Source of the DNA: Desulfobacca sp.
GTDB lineage: Bacteria > Desulfobacterota > Desulfobaccia > Desulfobaccales > Desulfobaccaceae
NCBI GenBank assembly: GCA_020725545.1
Contig: DYEV01000002.1
Span: 1 to 64,000, forward strand
Direction of reading: 5' to 3'
DNA length: 64,000 bases
Shown: in pieces, positions 42,627-51,403 of the stretch
Numbering within the stretch: the stretch's first letter is position 1
How the letters are laid out: every line of letters begins with the position of its first letter
Translations under genes and position numbers: made by a program
Notes under the pieces: generated by a model
The model's input: the letters and a program-made list of their open reading frames with translations, nothing else
Databases searched by the model: none
Told to the model about the DNA's origin: nothing

Positions 42627-44099
42627 TCAGGCTTTCACCCGCCAAGTGGTGCCTTGGGGGGTGTCTTCCAGGAGAATACCGGCCTCGGCCAACTGCTGGC
42701 GGATGGCGTCGGCTTTGGCGAAATCCTTGGCTTGGCGGGCCACACGGCGTTCCTCAATCAATTTTTCGATATCGTCCGGCGCCAGGGGCAAGGCCTCGCT
42801 CTTTTGCCGCAGCCGCCGCAGCATATCCTCGGGGTCTTGCTGCAGCAGATTGAGAATGCTGCCCAAGCCGGTCAGCTCGCGGCGCAGCCAGGCTAAAAAT
42901 GCCTTGGCCGCCGCATCCGCAGGGTTGTTTTCCAGCGAGCGGTTGATCAACCGCACCGCCTCGAAGATGTGACCCAAAGCCAGGGCGGTATTAAAATCAT
43001 CGTCCATGGCCTCCTGGAAGCGCAGCCGCAGGGTGCGCAGACGTTCGTGTGCATCACGGTTCAGCCCCGGCAGGGGATCATTAGGAGGAGCTGCCGCGGG
43101 AGGAGAGGCGTCAGCCACGGCCTGATCTAGGCGGGCCAGAGAGGCATACAGCCGTTCCACGGCATTTTGGGCTTCGGCCAGGGCCTGGTCGGAAAAATCC
43201 AGGGGACTGCGATAGTGGTTCTGGATAAGGAAAAAGCGCACCACCTCAGGCTGAAATTTGGCCAGGACCTCCTGAATCGTGAAAAAATTGCCCAAAGACT
43301 TGGACATCTTTTCCTGATTGATGGTGACCATGCCGTTGTGCAGCCAGTAGCGGGCCAGGGGTTGGCCGTTGGCTGCCTCGGATTGGGCAATCTCATTTTC
43401 GTGATGCGGAAAGATAAGATCGGCACCGCCGCCGTGAATATCAAAGGTCGCACCCAAAAAGTGTTGGCTCATGGCCGAACACTCGATGTGCCAACCCGGC
43501 CGGCCCGGCCCCCAGGGACTATCCCATGAGGGTTCCCCCGGCTTGCTGGCCTTCCAGAGGACAAAGTCGAAGGGGTTGTCTTTTTGGATATTGATATCGA
43601 CGCGGGCACCGGCCAACATATCGTCCAGGCTGCGGCCGGATAGCTTGCCATAGCCGGGGAACTTGGCCACCGCAAAATAGACATCGCCGTCCCGGTGATA
43701 GGCGAAGCCTTTCTCTTCTAATATCTTGATCATATTGATGATATCGGCGATATGTTCCGTGGCCCGTGGTTCGATATCCGCAGGACCGACCCCCAACGCT
43801 GCCATATCCCGCTGAAACGCTGAAATGTAGGTTTCGGCTATGGTCTGCCAGGAGAGATTCTCCTGCTGGGCCCGCCGGATAATTTTGTCGTCGATATCGG
43901 TGAAATTCCGCACCCAGGTGACCTGATACCCTTGAAACCGCAGATACCGGACCATGACGTCGAAGACCACGGCAGATCGGGCATGGCCGATGTGACAATC
44001 ATCGTAAACGGTGACGCCGCAGGCATAAATCGTCACGACCCCGGGTTTCAAAGGGATAAATTCTTCTTTGCGTTTCGTTAAGGTGTTGTAGACCAACAC
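42627..44099 (-). CDS. cysS: Cysteinyl-tRNA synthetase
   Basis: A 490-residue class I synthetase. The zinc-site Cys is in YACGVTVYDDCHIGHARS, which also holds the HIGH-type HIGHAR motif. The zinc ligand set continues with WHIECSAMSQHFLG and HGGGADLIFPHHENEIAQSE. KMSKS is exact (INQEKMSKSLGNFFT, about 270). The anticodon and stem-contact domain fills the end. The start is GTG 44099 with GGGAG 9 bases ahead. An intrinsic-terminator-like hairpin lies just 26-48 bases upstream, so its own promoter or attenuation is open. Confidence 0.96.
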   Translation of the reverse strand: MLVYNTLTKRKEEFIPLKPGVVTIYACGVTVYDDCHIGHARSAVVFDVMVRYLRFQGYQVTWVRNFTDIDDKIIRRAQQENLSWQTIAETYISAFQRDMAALGVGPADIEPRATEHIADIINMIKILEEKGFAYHRDGDVYFAVAKFPGYGKLSGRSLDDMLAGARVDINIQKDNPFDFVLWKASKPGEPSWDSPWGPGRPGWHIECSAMSQHFLGATFDIHGGGADLIFPHHENEIAQSEAANGQPLARYWLHNGMVTINQEKMSKSLGNFFTIQEVLAKFQPEVVRFFLIQNHYRSPLDFSDQALAEAQNAVERLYASLARLDQAVADASPPAAAPPNDPLPGLNRDAHERLRTLRLRFQEAMDDDFNTALALGHIFEAVRLINRSLENNPADAAAKAFLAWLRRELTGLGSILNLLQQDPEDMLRRLRQKSEALPLAPDDIEKLIEERRVARQAKDFAKADAIRQQLAEAGILLEDTPQGTTWRVKA

Positions 44100-44124
44100 A
44101 AATAGTTACTCCCAGGTGCTGAGC

Positions 44125-44147
44125 AAAAAAGAGGCGGCAACGCCGCC
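44125..44147 (-). terminator. Intrinsic terminator hairpin between zinc-ribbon gene and cysS
   Basis: Read on the minus strand: GGCGGC-GTT-GCCGCC followed by TC and TTTTTT. It would stop transcripts coming from the zinc-ribbon gene 68 bases upstream. Because it lies so close to the cysS start, readthrough control of cysS is also possible. Confidence 0.7.
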
Positions 44148-44214
44148 CCTGAGGCGACCGGTTGCCCGAGCCGCAATTGGGGTTAGGTTTGGTTCTTGCT
44201 AAAGCACAGCGGCT

Positions 44215-44700
44215 TTACTTCTTTTTCTTAGTGGTGGTTTTGCTTTTTTTGGCTTTTTTGGGCTCAGCTTTACTTGCCGCCGTGTCCTTGCTCCGCGTGG
44301 TCGGGTGGGTGAGGGCCACGGGTTCACCGGCATACCGGCGGATATACGGCCGCCGCACCCGCCCGGTGGGAGCTGCTCCTTCGGCGGGGGCTGCCTTCGT
44401 CAGGGTGGGGGGATGGGTGGCCGACACCGGTTGGCCGGCATAGCGGCGAATATAGGGGCGGCGGACCCGACCTGAGGGTATTGATACCGCCTCCGCCGGC
44501 ACGGCTTCCGGCACGCCGGCAGATTCCAGAACCGGGATCGCCGCGATGGTGGGCTGGGCCACCGGTGGTCCTGGCTGCCCGATGCTATACAGGCGCTGGT
44601 CTTTGGGCAAATGACGAAGATCAGCTTGACAATATTGGCATTTTTGGGCACTTAGATCTACCTTTGCCTGACATTGCGGACAGACCAATACCAGCCCCAT
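44215..44700 (-). CDS. Zinc-ribbon protein with tandem RVRRPYIRRYAG repeat
   Basis: 161 residues. An N-terminal zinc ribbon (LVLVCPQCQAKVDLSAQKCQYCQADL, two CxxC pairs) is followed by a linker. Two copies of about 35 residues then carry GRVRRPYIRRYAGQPVSATH and GRVRRPYIRRYAGEPVALTH, with 12 identical residues at the core. The tail is Lys-rich (KKAKKSKTTTKKKK). The basic repeats and tail suggest RNA, DNA or ribosome contact. I know no named family. A terminator follows it. The function is unknown. Confidence 0.8.
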   Translation of the reverse strand: MGLVLVCPQCQAKVDLSAQKCQYCQADLRHLPKDQRLYSIGQPGPPVAQPTIAAIPVLESAGVPEAVPAEAVSIPSGRVRRPYIRRYAGQPVSATHPPTLTKAAPAEGAAPTGRVRRPYIRRYAGEPVALTHPTTRSKDTAASKAEPKKAKKSKTTTKKKK

Positions 44701-45278
44701 GAGAATTCTCCTTTAAATCAGTTTCGTTAAATCTAGTTGTATAACAAAGAAAACGGCATTGTTCAAGTCTTTTTTGGGAATAATTTCACTATCACTAGCC
44801 TCGTTCCAGCACACTGCGCCTGCGACTCCCACGCCGCCATTTTCTGGACCGGCCCTGAGGCCGGCGCATCCCCTGGTTGGCAGCAGTGGCTCCGGATAAG
44901 GTCTTTGGGAAGGAGATCAAAAGGAGGTCAATCGGTCTGCGGGCTGGTCCAATGAGCTTGGGCCAACGCTTTGGCAGCCAGGCCATGACAGGTCCACCCT
45001 TGCGCCGAGTCCGTACGCCAGTTTTTCTCAAAATGACAGAAGACCCCGAGGCTCATCTGTGGTCTTCTCAAATTGAGAAGATATGGCTGGCGCATGCTGC
45101 CCGATGGAGTTGGCGCCTTTTATAGTATGAGGTATATCAATTAGTTAGAAGCGCAGCGGTCTGATCGGCCTTGGCAAGGGTCTTGCATTCTTGGAGAAGC
45201 GACCCGATGGCTTCGTGTGTCTGGTTGGCGGGTCGCCAGATAAATTTTTCGTCAAACAAGGGAGGTCATCTAACTGCC
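44701..45278. other. Intergenic region with palindromes, no gene seen
   Basis: Short ORFs here (44737-44955 and others) lack ribosome sites and sensible sequence. AGAAGACC (45038-45045) and GGTCTTCT (45061-45068) are exact inverse copies. TTCTCAAATTGAGAA (45065-45079) is a perfect 7-base-arm palindrome overlapping the second. Both lie about 200 bases before the glycosyltransferase start and may be an operator or a stop hairpin for a transcript from the left. No riboswitch was recognised. Confidence 0.4.
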
Positions 45279-46661
45279 ATGCGAACCGCTACTTCAACCC
45301 TGTTCCTGCGCCCCATGGGCTCTGCCCAGGCCAAACCGCAGGGTGTAGCTCTCAAAAAGATGCAATGGGTGGATTTAATCCTCAAAATTCTGGTACCGGC
45401 GCTCCTGCTGGTCTTTTTTGTGGTTTCCCTGAAATGGGGGTCCCTGGACGGCTACCTGCAATTGCTGAGCAGCCAGAGTTATGTCTCCTTAATTCCGGCC
45501 GTGGGCGCCATCTATACGCTTTTGTTATTGGTCTTTCAAATAGTGCGCACCATTCTGTGGTGTCGCTACAAACCTTATCCTTTGGCAGCCGGGGAGCTCC
45601 CCACGGTCACCGTCATTATTCCAGCCTATAATGAAGGGGCCATGGTGGAAAAGGCCATTTATGCGGTCGCGGCCTCGGATTACCCCCGGGAAAAGTTGGA
45701 AATTATCTGCATCGACGATGGTTCCAAGGATGACACCTGGACCTATATCAGCCGGGCGCAACGACGCTATCCGGATCTGATCCGGGCTGTGCAATTTCCT
45801 CAGAATCGGGGGAAAAAGGCCGGTCTCTACGCCGGGTTCACCCAAGGCCGGGGTGAAATCTTTGTCACCATCGATTCCGATTCGGTTATCAGCAAGGATA
45901 CCCTGCGGCAGATCGTGGCCCCCATGCTGCATGACCCCAAAATCGGCGCGGTGGCCGGCAACGTCAAGGTTTACAACCGCCACCAGAGCCTCCTGGGCAA
46001 AATGTTGGCAGTCCGTTTTGTGCTCTCCTTTGACTTTCTGCGGGCCTCCCAATCCCTGTATGGTGCGGTGACCTGCACCCCCGGGGCTTTGTCTGCCTAC
46101 CGGCGGGAGGCGGTCCTGCCCCATGTGGATGCCTGGCTCAATCAGACCTTTCTGGGTTCTCCCTGCCATCATTCCGAGGACCGGGCTTTGACCAACTTCG
46201 TCTTGCGCAGCGGCTACTACAGCGTCTATCAACGCAGCGCCGTTGTCCATACCCTGGTGCCGGAGACCTATAAAGGCCTGTGCAAAATGTACCTCCGTTG
46301 GGAGCGGGGCAATGTCCGGGAATCTTTCGTGCAATTGGGTTACCTCTTTACCAACTACCGGGAGAAACATCGGCTGCTGCCCATCGTCGATTTCTTCATG
46401 ACTCAGATCGAATTTCCGCTGACCTACCTCTTCCTGGGGCTGCTGCTGAGTTCCATTATTGTCTACCCCGTGGTCTTTATCAAGTTCATGGCGGCCTTGG
46501 GGGTTATCTCAGCCATTTACATGACATATTATGTGGTCTTGGAGCGAGATCTGGACTTTATCTATGGGGTCATCTACAGCTACTACGCCTTCTTCCTGCT
46601 CCAGTGGATTTATCCTTACGCCTTCCTGACGGTGCGCAACCGCCACTGGCTGACCCGGTAA
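45279..46661 (+). CDS. Membrane-bound family 2 glycosyltransferase (HasA/NodC/IcaA-like)
   Basis: 460 residues from ATG 45279 with GGGAGG upstream; the ORF-track start at 45171 is unlikely. There are two N-terminal helices, then the GT2 domain (about 105-330): VTVIIPAYNEG, the UDP-binding IICIDDGSKDDTW, the metal motif TIDSDS, SEDRALTNFVLR (ED acid) and the YLRWERGN form of the Q/RxxRW motif. Three to five C-terminal helices follow. It is processive-type, as in hyaluronan, chitin-oligomer or poly-N-acetylglucosamine synthases. The polymer is unknown. It is transcribed alone, and a hairpin repeat follows. Confidence 0.9.
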   Translation: MRTATSTLFLRPMGSAQAKPQGVALKKMQWVDLILKILVPALLLVFFVVSLKWGSLDGYLQLLSSQSYVSLIPAVGAIYTLLLLVFQIVRTILWCRYKPYPLAAGELPTVTVIIPAYNEGAMVEKAIYAVAASDYPREKLEIICIDDGSKDDTWTYISRAQRRYPDLIRAVQFPQNRGKKAGLYAGFTQGRGEIFVTIDSDSVISKDTLRQIVAPMLHDPKIGAVAGNVKVYNRHQSLLGKMLAVRFVLSFDFLRASQSLYGAVTCTPGALSAYRREAVLPHVDAWLNQTFLGSPCHHSEDRALTNFVLRSGYYSVYQRSAVVHTLVPETYKGLCKMYLRWERGNVRESFVQLGYLFTNYREKHRLLPIVDFFMTQIEFPLTYLFLGLLLSSIIVYPVVFIKFMAALGVISAIYMTYYVVLERDLDFIYGVIYSYYAFFLLQWIYPYAFLTVRNRHWLTR

Positions 46662-46664
46662 CAG

Positions 46665-46741
46665 CTTGTTGAAGAAAGTTCTGATACGGGAGGGGGCCAG
46701 GGAACAACGGCCCCTGCCCCTGCCGATCCCCCCATCCCAAC
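46665..46741 (+). repeat. Dispersed intergenic hairpin repeat, copy D
   Basis: CTTGTTGAAGAAAGTTCTGATACGGG then AGGGGGCCAGGG, the hairpin GGGGCC...GGCCCC, and the C-rich end CCCCCCATCCCAAC. It resembles copies A and C in order and ending. It begins 3 bases after the glycosyltransferase stop. Confidence 0.55.
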
Positions 46742-46928
46742 CAGCCCTTGGCCTTCTGCCTGCGTCACCAGGTTAGAAAAACCGATTTCCTTCTGCAGAG
46801 CATCAGATTTTCTTCATATTGCCCCACCCGGGACAGAGGACCCCTCCTGCTCAGGTGGGGTTTGGAGTTATTTCCTCCTGAAACACGGTCTCGGGGGGAT
46901 AGGACGGCGATGATTGCGGACCAAGGCC

Positions 46929-49900
46929 TTAGATGGCTTGCAACATCCCTTGGAACTGCCGATCCCGGCTGTGTTTGATGTCGATAGCCAAGGCCGGGCA
47001 GGTGGCGCAGCAGATACCGCAACCCTGGCAGGCGGCCGGATCGATGGCCACCCGGGCCACCTCTTGATCAAATTGGGGGGCGCCGTACGGACAGACCCGC
47101 AGGCAGTTGAGGCAGCGGACACAGTCGCCGGTATTGACGTAGGCCACTGCACCGCTGACCTCCATGGTCTCCTGGGCCAGAATCCCCAGGGCCCTGGCCG
47201 CGGCGCCCCGACCTTGGGCAATGACTTCTTCGGTGAACTTGGGGGCATGGGCCAGGCCGGCCAGGAAAAAGCCGCTGCTGGAAAAATCCAGGGGCCGCAG
47301 CTTGACATGGGCTTCCAAAAAGAAGCCATCCATATCCACGGGAAGTTTATAGACCCGGCCCACCTCGGCCAACCCGGGGCTGGGCCGGAAGGCCGCGGCC
47401 AGGATGAGGTAATCGGCCGGGATGACCACCGGTAGACGCAGATTCTGATCAAGCACCTTTACCTGCAGTTTTGGCCCGACAGCCGTCACCTCGGGTTTGG
47501 CCAGCCGTTCGAAACGGATAAATCGTACCCCCAGATTGCGGGCTTTTTGGTAAGCCAGCTCGTTGAAGCCGAAGGTGCGGAGGTCCCGGTAGAGGATGAT
47601 GACCTTGACGGTGGGATCCTGGTCATGCAGGCGCATGGCGTCATTGACCGAGTTCGTGCAGCAGACCCGGGAGCAATAGGGAAATTCCGGCTCCCGGGAG
47701 CCGACGCATTGGATCATGACCACCGTGCTGCCGGTGGGCAGAGGTTGACTGCTGGCCAGCCGTTCTGCCAGTTCCAAATGAGTCAGGACGCGCTCTGATT
47801 GGCCATAGAGGTATTCCACCGGCCGATATTCCACGGCACCGGGGGCTAAGATGGTGGCACCGTGGGAGACCTCCAGGCGTTGGCCAGCATTGGTCTGGAC
47901 GATGCTGATAAACTTCCCCAAATGTCCACGGAAATCGAGCACCTGGGCACCGGTCAAGACCTGAATCTTGGGGTGTTGCTGGACCTTGGGCAGAATCTCA
48001 GCCAGATAAGCGGAGACCGAGCGGCCATCCCGGGTAAGGTGTGGCCGGCGGGCCAAACCACCCAACTCCGCTTCTTTCTCCACCACCGTGCTCTCATACC
48101 CGGCCTCGGCCAGGGTCAGGGCCGCAGTGAGGCCCGCCAGACCGCCGCCCACCACCAGCCCCCGGGGCACCACCTGGAACCGGGTTTCCTGGAAAGGCTC
48201 CAGATTCAGGGCTCGGCCCACAGCCATGCGGATGAGGTCTTTGGCCAAGGCCGTGGCCCGATTCGGTTCGGCCTGGTGCACCCAGGAATCCTGATCCCGG
48301 ATATTGGCCATTTCGAAAAGATACTTATTCAGCCCCACCTGTCGCAGGTTTTCCTGAAAGAGGGGTTCATGGGTGCGGGGGCTGCAAGCCGCCACCACCA
48401 CTCGGTTGAGCTGGTGCTCCTGCACCACCTGCCTGATCTTTTCCAAAGAATCGGTGGCACAGGTAAAGGTGAGATGATCAGCATAAACCACCCGGGGCAG
48501 GGTTTTGACGTACTCAGTGACTGCTGGCACATCCACCACCCCGGCGATGTTGATGCCGCAATGGCAGACAAAGACGCCCACCCGAGGTTCTTCCTGGGAG
48601 ACGTCCCGTTCCGGCGGATAGGTCTTGGAAGTCAACAAGGTGCCGCGGGAGTCGGCCAACAAGGCCGAAGCCGAGGCCGCCGCAGCCAGGGCTTGGGCCA
48701 CGGTTTCGGGGATATCTTTGGGGGCCTGATAAACGCCGCAGGTGAAGACCCCGGGCCGGGAGGAAGCCACTTCTTCAAAAGGTTGGCTGGCCGCATAATT
48801 CCAGGGATTGGTCTCTAAGCCCAGGCGGCGGCTCAGGGCCACGGCCTCGGGATGGGCATCCAGACCCACCGACAGCACCACCAGATCGAATTCCTCCAGT
48901 TGAATTTTGCCGTCGGCAGCCACATAGGAAATTTCCAGATTCTTGCTTTGGGGTTTTTCCGCTACCCGAGAAACCATGGAGCGCACATAGCGCACGCCGC
49001 TTTCCTGGGCCCGCTCATAGTAGCGGTCAAAGCCTTTGCCATGGGCCCGCATATCAATGAAAAAGATGGACGGTTCGACTTCCGCATCATGTTCCCGGGC
49101 GATGATGGCCTGCTTGGTGGCATACATGCAACAGACCGAGGAGCAGTAATCCCGCCCGGCGGCCTTATCCCGGGAGCCGACGCACTGGATCCAGGCGATC
49201 TTTTTGGGCTTCCGGCCGTCTGCGGGCCGCTGCACATGGCCTTGGGTCGGACCGGTGGCCGAGAGCAGGCGTTCAAATTCCAAGGCCGTGACCACATTGG
49301 CATACCGGCCATAGCCGTATTCCGCTTTGCGGCGGGCGTCGAAGGGCCGGTAACCGGGGGCCAGGATGATGGCACCCACCTGGAGTTCCAGCTTTTTGGC
49401 CTGTTGGTTGTGATCCACCGCGCCGGGTTTACAGGCCTGGACACACTGCATACATTCGGAGCAGATGGCGCAGTTGAGGCAGCGATCCGCCTCCCGCCGA
49501 GCCTGTTCTTCATTGTAGCCCTGCCTTACTTCCGCAAAAGTGGCGAGGCATTGGTCCACCGGCAAGAGGGGCATAGGCTCCCGGGCTTGTTTTTCCTCGG
49601 TTAAAGGGATATCCACCCACCCCTGCATGGCCTGGGCCGCGGTGCTCAGCCCCCGACCGGCGGCCAGATCCCGTCCCTGGAGATAGCGGTCGATGGATTC
49701 CGCCGCTTCCCGCCCGCCGGCCACGGCGCCGATGGCGATCCAGGGGCCCACCTGGACGTCCCCGGCCGCGAAGACGCCCGGCCGCGAGGTCATATAGGTG
49801 ATGGGATCGGCGTCGATGGTACCCCAGCGGCTGAGCTGAATTCCTGTTCCTGCCAGGCAGTCCAGAGCTGGCCGCTGGCCGACCGCGGCCACGACCATAT

Positions 49901-51350
49901 CGCCGGTTAGGGTAAATTCGGAACCGGGGATGGGGATGGGACGCCGACGGCCAGAAGCGTCTGGTTCGCCCAAGGCCATGCGCAGGCAGCGCAATCCGGC
50001 GACGGCGCCGTCTTTGACCACCACTTCCTGAGGGGCCACCAAAAATTCAATCCGGATGCCCTCCCGTTCGGCATCGGCTATCTCCTCGGGATTGGCCGGC
50101 ATCTCTTCCCGGGAGCGGCGATAGAGGATGGTGGCTTCGGCTCCCAGGCGTCTGACGCTCCGGGCCACGTCGAAGGCAACGTTGCCGCCGCCCACGACCA
50201 GGACCTTTTTACCGAGACGCACGGTTTGGCCCAGGGCCAGGCGGCGCAACAACTCCACCCCTTCCAAGACGCCATCGGCCTCTTCGCCGGGAATCCCCAT
50301 CGGGGTGCCCATATGGCAGCCCAGTCCCAAAAAAATGGCTTTATAGCCGTCTTGCAAGAGGCTGTCCAACGTCAGGTCCCGGCCCAAGGCCATATTGGTC
50401 TTGATCTGCACCCCCCAACGCTGGATGTAGGCAATCTCTTTTTCCAGGATATCCTTGGGCAGCCGATGGTCGGGAATGCCCACCCGCAGCATGCCGCCTG
50501 CCACGGGCAGAGCTTCAAAGATCGTGCAGGGATAGCCCCGCCGGGCCAGATGATAGGCACAGGCGAGGCCGGCTGGACCCGAACCGATGATGGCGACTTT
50601 TTTCCGTTTCTTGGGAACCTTGGGGATGGGCAGTTGGGCCAGATCCACCTGATCCGCGGCGAAGCGCTTCAGATCGCAGATGGCGACGGCTTCGTCCATC
50701 TCCTGGCGGCGGCAGGCGCTCTCGCAGGGGTGGGGACAGACCCTGCCGATGACCCCGGGCAGGGGGAGCTCCTCCAGGATGAGTTTGATGGCTTCTTCAT
50801 ACTTGCCCACTTTGATCAGCTGCACATACCCCTGGACTTTGAGGGTGGCCGGACAGGTGGTCACACAGGGAGCCCGGTCCAACTTTTTGATGGCAAACTG
50901 TGCCGGAATGGTCTGGGGAAAATGGCGGTAGGCAGCCCGACGCGTGCCCAAACCTTCATCAAAGGTCGATGGCATTTCTACCGGACAGACCTTGGCACAA
51001 TCGCCGCAGGCCGTGCACTTGGCCAGATCAATATAGCGGGGCTCCTGGGTCAGGGTAACGGTGAAGTTTCCCGGCTCTCCGGCCAGGCTCGCCACATCGG
51101 CCTGGGTGATAACCTCGATATCCGGATGCATGCCCACTTCGATGAGCTTAGGAGAAATCATACAGGTGGAGCAGTCGTTGGTAGGGAAGGTCTTGTCCAG
51201 TTTGGCCATGATGCCGCCCAGGGAGATGTCTTTCTCCACCAGATAGACTTTAAAGCCGGCGTTGGCCGTGTCCAGAGCCGCCTGCAGGCCGGCAATGCCG
51301 CCGCCCACCACCATGACCGCACCGATGCTACGTTTTTCCTTAGTCGCCAT
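46929..51350 (-). CDS. hdrA: Giant HdrA-type flavo-iron-sulfur protein with GltD-like insertion and second HdrA
   Basis: 1473 residues. Residues 10-100: HdrA/QmoA-type FAD fold (VVGGGIAGLQAAL, NDCSTCMISPKLIEVG). 110-125: ferredoxin CTACGDCAKVC. 160-560: a GltD/NfnB-like unit with the Fe-S lead (CVTTCPATLKVQGY, CPHPCESACRR), FAD site IIGSGPAGLACAYH and NAD(P)H site VVGGGNVAFDVARS. 632-643: a Cys cluster (CLNCAICSECMQC). 725-745: CVGSRD...CSSVCCM. 923-1473: a complete second HdrA (VGVFVCHCGINIAGVVDVP, VVGGGLAGLTAAL, CVGSREPEFPYCSRVCC) ending in two 4Fe-4S sites. Probably electron bifurcation or confurcation between NAD(P)H, ferredoxin and thiols. Follows hdrC and hdrB. Confidence 0.93.
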   Translation of the reverse strand: MATKEKRSIGAVMVVGGGIAGLQAALDTANAGFKVYLVEKDISLGGIMAKLDKTFPTNDCSTCMISPKLIEVGMHPDIEVITQADVASLAGEPGNFTVTLTQEPRYIDLAKCTACGDCAKVCPVEMPSTFDEGLGTRRAAYRHFPQTIPAQFAIKKLDRAPCVTTCPATLKVQGYVQLIKVGKYEEAIKLILEELPLPGVIGRVCPHPCESACRRQEMDEAVAICDLKRFAADQVDLAQLPIPKVPKKRKKVAIIGSGPAGLACAYHLARRGYPCTIFEALPVAGGMLRVGIPDHRLPKDILEKEIAYIQRWGVQIKTNMALGRDLTLDSLLQDGYKAIFLGLGCHMGTPMGIPGEEADGVLEGVELLRRLALGQTVRLGKKVLVVGGGNVAFDVARSVRRLGAEATILYRRSREEMPANPEEIADAEREGIRIEFLVAPQEVVVKDGAVAGLRCLRMALGEPDASGRRRPIPIPGSEFTLTGDMVVAAVGQRPALDCLAGTGIQLSRWGTIDADPITYMTSRPGVFAAGDVQVGPWIAIGAVAGGREAAESIDRYLQGRDLAAGRGLSTAAQAMQGWVDIPLTEEKQAREPMPLLPVDQCLATFAEVRQGYNEEQARREADRCLNCAICSECMQCVQACKPGAVDHNQQAKKLELQVGAIILAPGYRPFDARRKAEYGYGRYANVVTALEFERLLSATGPTQGHVQRPADGRKPKKIAWIQCVGSRDKAAGRDYCSSVCCMYATKQAIIAREHDAEVEPSIFFIDMRAHGKGFDRYYERAQESGVRYVRSMVSRVAEKPQSKNLEISYVAADGKIQLEEFDLVVLSVGLDAHPEAVALSRRLGLETNPWNYAASQPFEEVASSRPGVFTCGVYQAPKDIPETVAQALAAAASASALLADSRGTLLTSKTYPPERDVSQEEPRVGVFVCHCGINIAGVVDVPAVTEYVKTLPRVVYADHLTFTCATDSLEKIRQVVQEHQLNRVVVAACSPRTHEPLFQENLRQVGLNKYLFEMANIRDQDSWVHQAEPNRATALAKDLIRMAVGRALNLEPFQETRFQVVPRGLVVGGGLAGLTAALTLAEAGYESTVVEKEAELGGLARRPHLTRDGRSVSAYLAEILPKVQQHPKIQVLTGAQVLDFRGHLGKFISIVQTNAGQRLEVSHGATILAPGAVEYRPVEYLYGQSERVLTHLELAERLASSQPLPTGSTVVMIQCVGSREPEFPYCSRVCCTNSVNDAMRLHDQDPTVKVIILYRDLRTFGFNELAYQKARNLGVRFIRFERLAKPEVTAVGPKLQVKVLDQNLRLPVVIPADYLILAAAFRPSPGLAEVGRVYKLPVDMDGFFLEAHVKLRPLDFSSSGFFLAGLAHAPKFTEEVIAQGRGAAARALGILAQETMEVSGAVAYVNTGDCVRCLNCLRVCPYGAPQFDQEVARVAIDPAACQGCGICCATCPALAIDIKHSRDRQFQGMLQAI

Positions 51351-51403
51351 AAGAAATCCTGTTTTTCACTGGATTGCCATAAGCGGTCTTGATGCCGCAC
51401 GCC

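Noticed and set aside
44737-44955. 72-residue plus-strand ORF in the intergenic region before the glycosyltransferase
   Set aside because: No ribosome site, mixed composition and no conserved pattern.
45120-45278. Possible c-di-GMP riboswitch before the glycosyltransferase
   Set aside because: The leader does not contain the conserved GEMM core sequences.
50226-51392. 388-residue plus-strand ORF opposite hdrA
   Set aside because: Shadow of the HdrA gene, with no ribosome site and no domain.
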